DNA from: Oscillospiraceae bacterium
Lineage (GTDB): Bacteria; Bacillota; Clostridia; Oscillospirales; Oscillospiraceae
Length of the DNA stretch: 33,013 nucleotides
Reading direction: 5' to 3'
NCBI GenBank assembly: GCA_021770845.1
Contig: JAETQF010000023.1
Location: 1 to 33,013, forward strand
The notes under the pieces are model-generated. The model saw nothing but the letters and a program-made list of their open reading frames with translations. It ran no database searches and was not told the origin of the DNA. Below are positions 30,524 to 33,013 of this stretch, one piece after another (position 1 is the stretch's first letter; each line of letters starts with the position of its first letter). The translations under genes and the position numbers were made by a program.

Positions 30524-31156
30524 ATGGACACGGTGATTCAAAAGTTCCGCACCGCTCTGGGCGGCTTCAACCGCCGGGACGTGCAGGAGTATCTCGAGCA
30601 GACCGCCGCCGCCCACCGGCAGGAGCTGGCCCAGCTCCAGGAGCGGCTGGAGCAGGCGGAGGGGCGCAGCGCGGAGCTGGAGGCCGCCCTGTCCGGCGCG
30701 GAGAGCGAAAAGAGCGGCGCGGCGGCGGAGGAGGCCAAGGTACGGGCCTCGCTGGAGACGTCCACCCGAACGCTGTCCAAGCTGCGGGGGGAGCTGTCCC
30801 AGACCGAATCCAAGCTGGTGGTGGCCAAGAAGGAGCTGGAGCGGCTCCAGGCCCAGGTGGGCACCCTGGAGCCCATGGCGGCCAGCTATGCCAAGCTGAA
30901 GGATCGGGTGGCCACGGTGGAGCTGGACGCCCACCGCAGGGCCCAGGACACGGTGGACGAGGCCCAGGCGGAGGCGGAGCGGATCCGGACGGACACCCAG
31001 CTCTGGCTGGACGGCGTGCTGGAGCAGTACGGCAAGCTGCGCCGGGGGATGGACGCCCTGCTGGAGCAGGCCCAGGCCCTGGGCCGGGCGGCGGAGCAGG
31101 TGGGGGAGCTGGACAAGACCGCCCAGGCCCTTCAGGAGCAGTACCGGCAGGATTGA
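30524..31156 (+). CDS. DivIVA-domain coiled-coil protein
   Basis: This 210-residue protein begins with a DivIVA-like membrane-targeting segment (FRTALGGFNRRDVQEYLEQTA) and continues as a long coiled coil rich in Glu, Ala, Gln, Lys and Arg to the end. DivIVA-family proteins bind curved membrane at poles or division sites and recruit partners. Members of this shorter Clostridia type are of uncertain role. The ATG at 30524 has AAGGAG upstream; an ATG at 30503 is possible and would add 7 residues. It has its own promoter and terminator, so it is not part of a division gene cluster here. Confidence 0.82.
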   Translation: MDTVIQKFRTALGGFNRRDVQEYLEQTAAAHRQELAQLQERLEQAEGRSAELEAALSGAESEKSGAAAEEAKVRASLETSTRTLSKLRGELSQTESKLVVAKKELERLQAQVGTLEPMAASYAKLKDRVATVELDAHRRAQDTVDEAQAEAERIRTDTQLWLDGVLEQYGKLRRGMDALLEQAQALGRAAEQVGELDKTAQALQEQYRQD

Positions 31157-31157
31157 G

Positions 31158-31195
31158 CAAAGCCCTCGCTTTCTGTGGGAAGCGGGGGCTTTTTG
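31158..31195 (+). terminator. Intrinsic terminator after the DivIVA-like gene
   Basis: AAAGCCC-t-CGCTT pairs with AAGCG-g-GGGCTTT with one mismatch, and TTTTTG follows. Confidence 0.85.
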
Positions 31196-31267
31196 CGGAT
31201 TCGCTGTTTTTGGGGTGTACAAACCGGGGCCGTCCGGGTACGCTGAAGCCGGAAGGGGGGCCAGAGG

Positions 31268-31975
31268 ATGGATCAGGTAAAAATCGGGGCCTTCATCGCC
31301 CAGCTGCGCCGGGAGAGGGACTGGACGCAGGAGGAGCTGGGGGAGCGGCTGGGGGTGACCAACAAGACCGTCTCCCGCTGGGAGAACGGGAACTATATGC
31401 CCGGCATTGAGCTGCTGGCTTTGATGGGGAGGGAATTTGACGTGAGCCTGAACGAGCTGCTGGAGGGCCGGCGGCTGGACGACGAGGCAGAGTTCCGGGC
31501 GGCGGCGGACAAAAACCTGGCCTCGGCTATGGAGAGCCGCCTGGACAGGTTCTGGAAGTGGATGGAGCGGTATGGGGCCTATGCGGCGTTGGTGCTTGTG
31601 CTGTGCTGTATCATCTTGATGCTGTCGATGGGGCTGCGCCGGTATAAGCAGCTTCACCCCGGCGACACCCAGACGGCGGGCACCTACTGTACCAGCCAGA
31701 ACCCTTGGGAGCTGGGAGAATACATCGTGCTGATGAAGGAGTGGGAGGGCGTCCGCGCCTATTACCGCTACCGCCAGTTTGAGGCGCTGGAGCGGGGAAT
31801 TTATGAGATAAACGGGGACGTGGTAACCATTACGGCGGCGGGGCGGAGCTTTGACGCCATCCTCAAAGGAAAGTGCCTGTATGTGGCCGACGGGTCGGGG
31901 GAGCTGACCGCTTTCCCCAAAATCTCTGACGACGCATGGTTCAGCAATGTGGACTACAAAGAGTTCGAGAAATGA
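31268..31975 (+). CDS. XRE-family regulator with a membrane segment and outer domain
   Basis: This 235-residue protein has a Cro/C1-type helix-turn-helix at the N-terminus (about 5-60, RRERDWTQEELGERLGVTNKTVSRWENG). A linker leads to one membrane helix (about 103-122, YGAYAALVLVLCCIILMLSM). The C-terminal ~110 residues, probably outside the cell, match no domain I recognise (contains YCTSQNPWELGEYIVLMKEW and YRYRQFEALERGIYEI). This is a one-component membrane regulator layout: the outer part may sense something and the inner part bind DNA. Its targets are unknown. GAAGGGGGG precedes the start; no good promoter was found. Confidence 0.88.
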   Translation: MDQVKIGAFIAQLRRERDWTQEELGERLGVTNKTVSRWENGNYMPGIELLALMGREFDVSLNELLEGRRLDDEAEFRAAADKNLASAMESRLDRFWKWMERYGAYAALVLVLCCIILMLSMGLRRYKQLHPGDTQTAGTYCTSQNPWELGEYIVLMKEWEGVRAYYRYRQFEALERGIYEINGDVVTITAAGRSFDAILKGKCLYVADGSGELTAFPKISDDAWFSNVDYKEFEK

Positions 31976-31978
31976 GAA

Positions 31979-32009
31979 ACAGCCCGCCCCGATTTCCGGG
32001 ACGGGCTGT
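31979..32009 (+). terminator. Hairpin after the XRE gene (probable terminator)
   Basis: ACAGCCCG (31979-31986) pairs with CGGGCTGT (32002-32009), with inner CCC/GGG pairing. Only a weak T-rich tail (CTGTCTG) follows. Confidence 0.6.
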
Positions 32010-32023
32010 CTGTCTGTAAAAAA

Positions 32024-32089
32024 CGCTTCCCTTACGCAGCCATTCCGTCACCGGGTGCAAACTTCCAAATCAGCACCCGGTTGGAAGCG
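32024..32089. repeat. Structured intergenic element with nested and alternative pairings
   Basis: CCGGGTGC (32051-32058) pairs with GCACCCGG (32073-32080). The loop holds CTTCCAA (32062-32068), which can pair with TTGGAAG (32081-32087) directly after the stem, an H-type pseudoknot arrangement. Alternatively CGCTTCC (32024-32030) pairs with GGAAGCG (32083-32089) to enclose the hairpin. It lies between convergent genes. Confidence 0.5.
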
Positions 32090-32107
32090 GACTCAAGCTC
32101 TTTTTCG

Positions 32108-32135
32108 GTTCCTTTTTCTCTCGAGAAAAAGGAAC
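32108..32135. repeat. 13-bp inverted repeat abutting the phosphofructokinase stop codon
   Basis: GTTCCTTTTTCTC (32108-32120) and GAGAAAAAGGAAC (32123-32135) are perfect inverted copies with only TC between. The second arm ends directly at the stop codon of the minus-strand gene. It probably forms the 3' end structure of that transcript; no extra T-run follows the stem on the minus strand. Confidence 0.65.
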
Positions 32136-33013
32136 TCAGTCGTCGCCGAAGCTGATGCCAAGCAGGCGGGCCTCGGCGATGATGTCGGACTTGGGGTCAA
32201 TGGTTTTGAGTTTGCCCGCCACCTCCTTCAGGGGGACGGAGGTGATGACGTGATCCTGAATGGCCACCATGCTGCCGTACTCCTCCTTGGAGATCATCAG
32301 GGCCGCGGTGGTGCCCAGCCGGGAGGAGAGCACCCGGTCGTAGGCGCAGGGGGTGCCGCCCCGCTGCATATGGCCGGGGACGGTGACCCGCACCTCCTTG
32401 CCGGTCTTTTTCAGGATCTTGTCCGCAATGGCGTAGGACACGGAGGGGTACTTCTCCAGCAGCTCCGCCATGTGCTGCTTGTACTCCTTCTTGGGCATCT
32501 CCGCCTCCTTTTTGGACATGGCGCCCTCCGCCACCGCCAGGATGGTGAAGCCGTTGCCGGAGGCGGCCCGCTGCTTGATCTTGGCCACCACGGAGTCGAT
32601 GTTGTAGGGGATCTCGGGGATGAGGATGATGTCCGCGCCGCCGGCAATGCCCGCGTTCAGCGTCAGCCAGCCCGCCTTGTGGCCCATGATCTCCACCATG
32701 AACACCCGGTTGTGGGAGGCGGCGGTGGTGTGGATGCAGTCGATGACCTCGGTGGCCAGGGAGATGGCGGACTGGAAGCCGAAGGTGGTGTCCGTACCCC
32801 ACAGGTCGTTGTCGATGGTCTTGGGCAGGCCGATGATATTCAGCCCCTCCTCGCTGAGCAGGTTGGCGGTCTTCTGGCTGCCGTTGCCGCCCAGAATCAC
32901 CAGGCAGTCCAGCCGCAGGCGGCGGTAGGTGTACTTCATGGCCTCCACCTTGTCCAGGCCGTTCTCGTCGGGCACCCGCATCAGCTTGAAGGGCTGGCGG
33001 CTGGAGCCCAGGA
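32136..33013 (-). CDS. pfkA: 6-phosphofructokinase (C-terminal part, cut by window edge)
   Basis: This enzyme phosphorylates fructose 6-phosphate to fructose 1,6-bisphosphate, the committed step of glycolysis. About 292 codons are present; roughly the first 70 residues are outside the window. Visible motifs are LGSSR (R72 in E. coli numbering), ILGGNGSQKTA, the catalytic PKTIDND loop, VEIMGHKAGWL, GGADIILIPEIPY and PGHMQRGG. At the donor site, E. coli has GGDG and PGTIDND (Gly104, Gly124). Here it is GGNG and PKTIDND (Asn103, Gly104, Lys124). Lys124 is typical of PPi-dependent enzymes and Gly104 of ATP-dependent ones, so this resembles the mixed-substrate group and the phosphoryl donor is uncertain. 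Confidence 0.93.
   Translation of the reverse strand, partial: LGSSRQPFKLMRVPDENGLDKVEAMKYTYRRLRLDCLVILGGNGSQKTANLLSEEGLNIIGLPKTIDNDLWGTDTTFGFQSAISLATEVIDCIHTTAASHNRVFMVEIMGHKAGWLTLNAGIAGGADIILIPEIPYNIDSVVAKIKQRAASGNGFTILAVAEGAMSKKEAEMPKKEYKQHMAELLEKYPSVSYAIADKILKKTGKEVRVTVPGHMQRGGTPCAYDRVLSSRLGTTAALMISKEEYGSMVAIQDHVITSVPLKEVAGKLKTIDPKSDIIAEARLLGISFGDD

Noticed and set aside
1..33013. A genomic island, prophage or integrated element
   Set aside because: No integrase, transposase, attachment repeats or tRNA, and base composition looks even apart from short intergenic AT-rich spots.

Overview
The window looks like a chromosomal segment of a GC-rich Firmicute, most likely a gut Clostridium of the Oscillospiraceae/Ruminococcaceae type (Flavonifractor, Lawsonibacter, Intestinimonas and relatives). 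The evidence is strong AGGAGG ribosome sites, sigma-A promoters with 17-base spacers, HPr kinase, a DivIVA-like protein, lipoprotein binding proteins, an SLH-anchored endoglucanase, a Clostridia-type phosphofructokinase and high GC at third codon positions. No tRNA, rRNA, CRISPR array, transposase or phage gene was seen. The species call is inference from gene content.

Layout. 1-2001 (minus): the 5' end of flagellin and a secreted SLH-GH5 endoglucanase, with a sigma-28-like promoter for flagellin overlapping the end of the endoglucanase gene. 2164-5532 (plus): der-plsY-gpsA, three genes joined by 4-base ATGA overlaps, closed by a bidirectional terminator shared with rpmB (minus). 5912-7392: hprK-ogt, also overlapping. 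7533-12440: a galactose/methyl-galactoside ABC importer mglB-mglA-mglC. Its binding protein appears to be circularly permuted, and its permease carries about 215 residues of charged, coiled-coil-like N-terminus. 12455-15656: response regulator, histidine kinase and an unknown exported protein, all overlapping. 15690-18950: ferrous iron uptake (feoA, feoA, feoB, FeoB-associated Cys-rich protein) with three matching GTTAG-type dyads that look like DtxR-family operators.

19137-21158: an ECF sigma factor overlapping a gene for a membrane-anchored serpin, which suggests a protease-sensing signalling pair. 21190-21750: a DUF2871 membrane protein. 21863-26083: a flavin-ferredoxin fusion protein, a three-gene quaternary-amine-type ABC importer and EutH, read as one operon. 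26102-27963: a MarR regulator with a clear operator over its own promoter, overlapping a MATE exporter gene. 27961-30413 (minus): a Gfo/Idh/MocA oxidoreductase and a Ca2+/Na+ antiporter. 30455-31975: a DivIVA-like coiled-coil protein and a membrane-bound XRE regulator. 32010-33013: a structured, repeat-like intergenic segment and the 3' part of a phosphofructokinase gene (minus) with an unusual combination of specificity residues.

How they work together: most of the window is uptake and its control. The sugar importer sits just downstream of HPr kinase, the central carbon-catabolite sensor, although no obvious cre site was found next to mglB. Iron uptake is arranged for metal-dependent repression. 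The amine importer and EutH share a transcript with a redox protein. The strongest candidates for something undescribed are the permuted MglB with its extended MglC, and the sigma factor-serpin pair.
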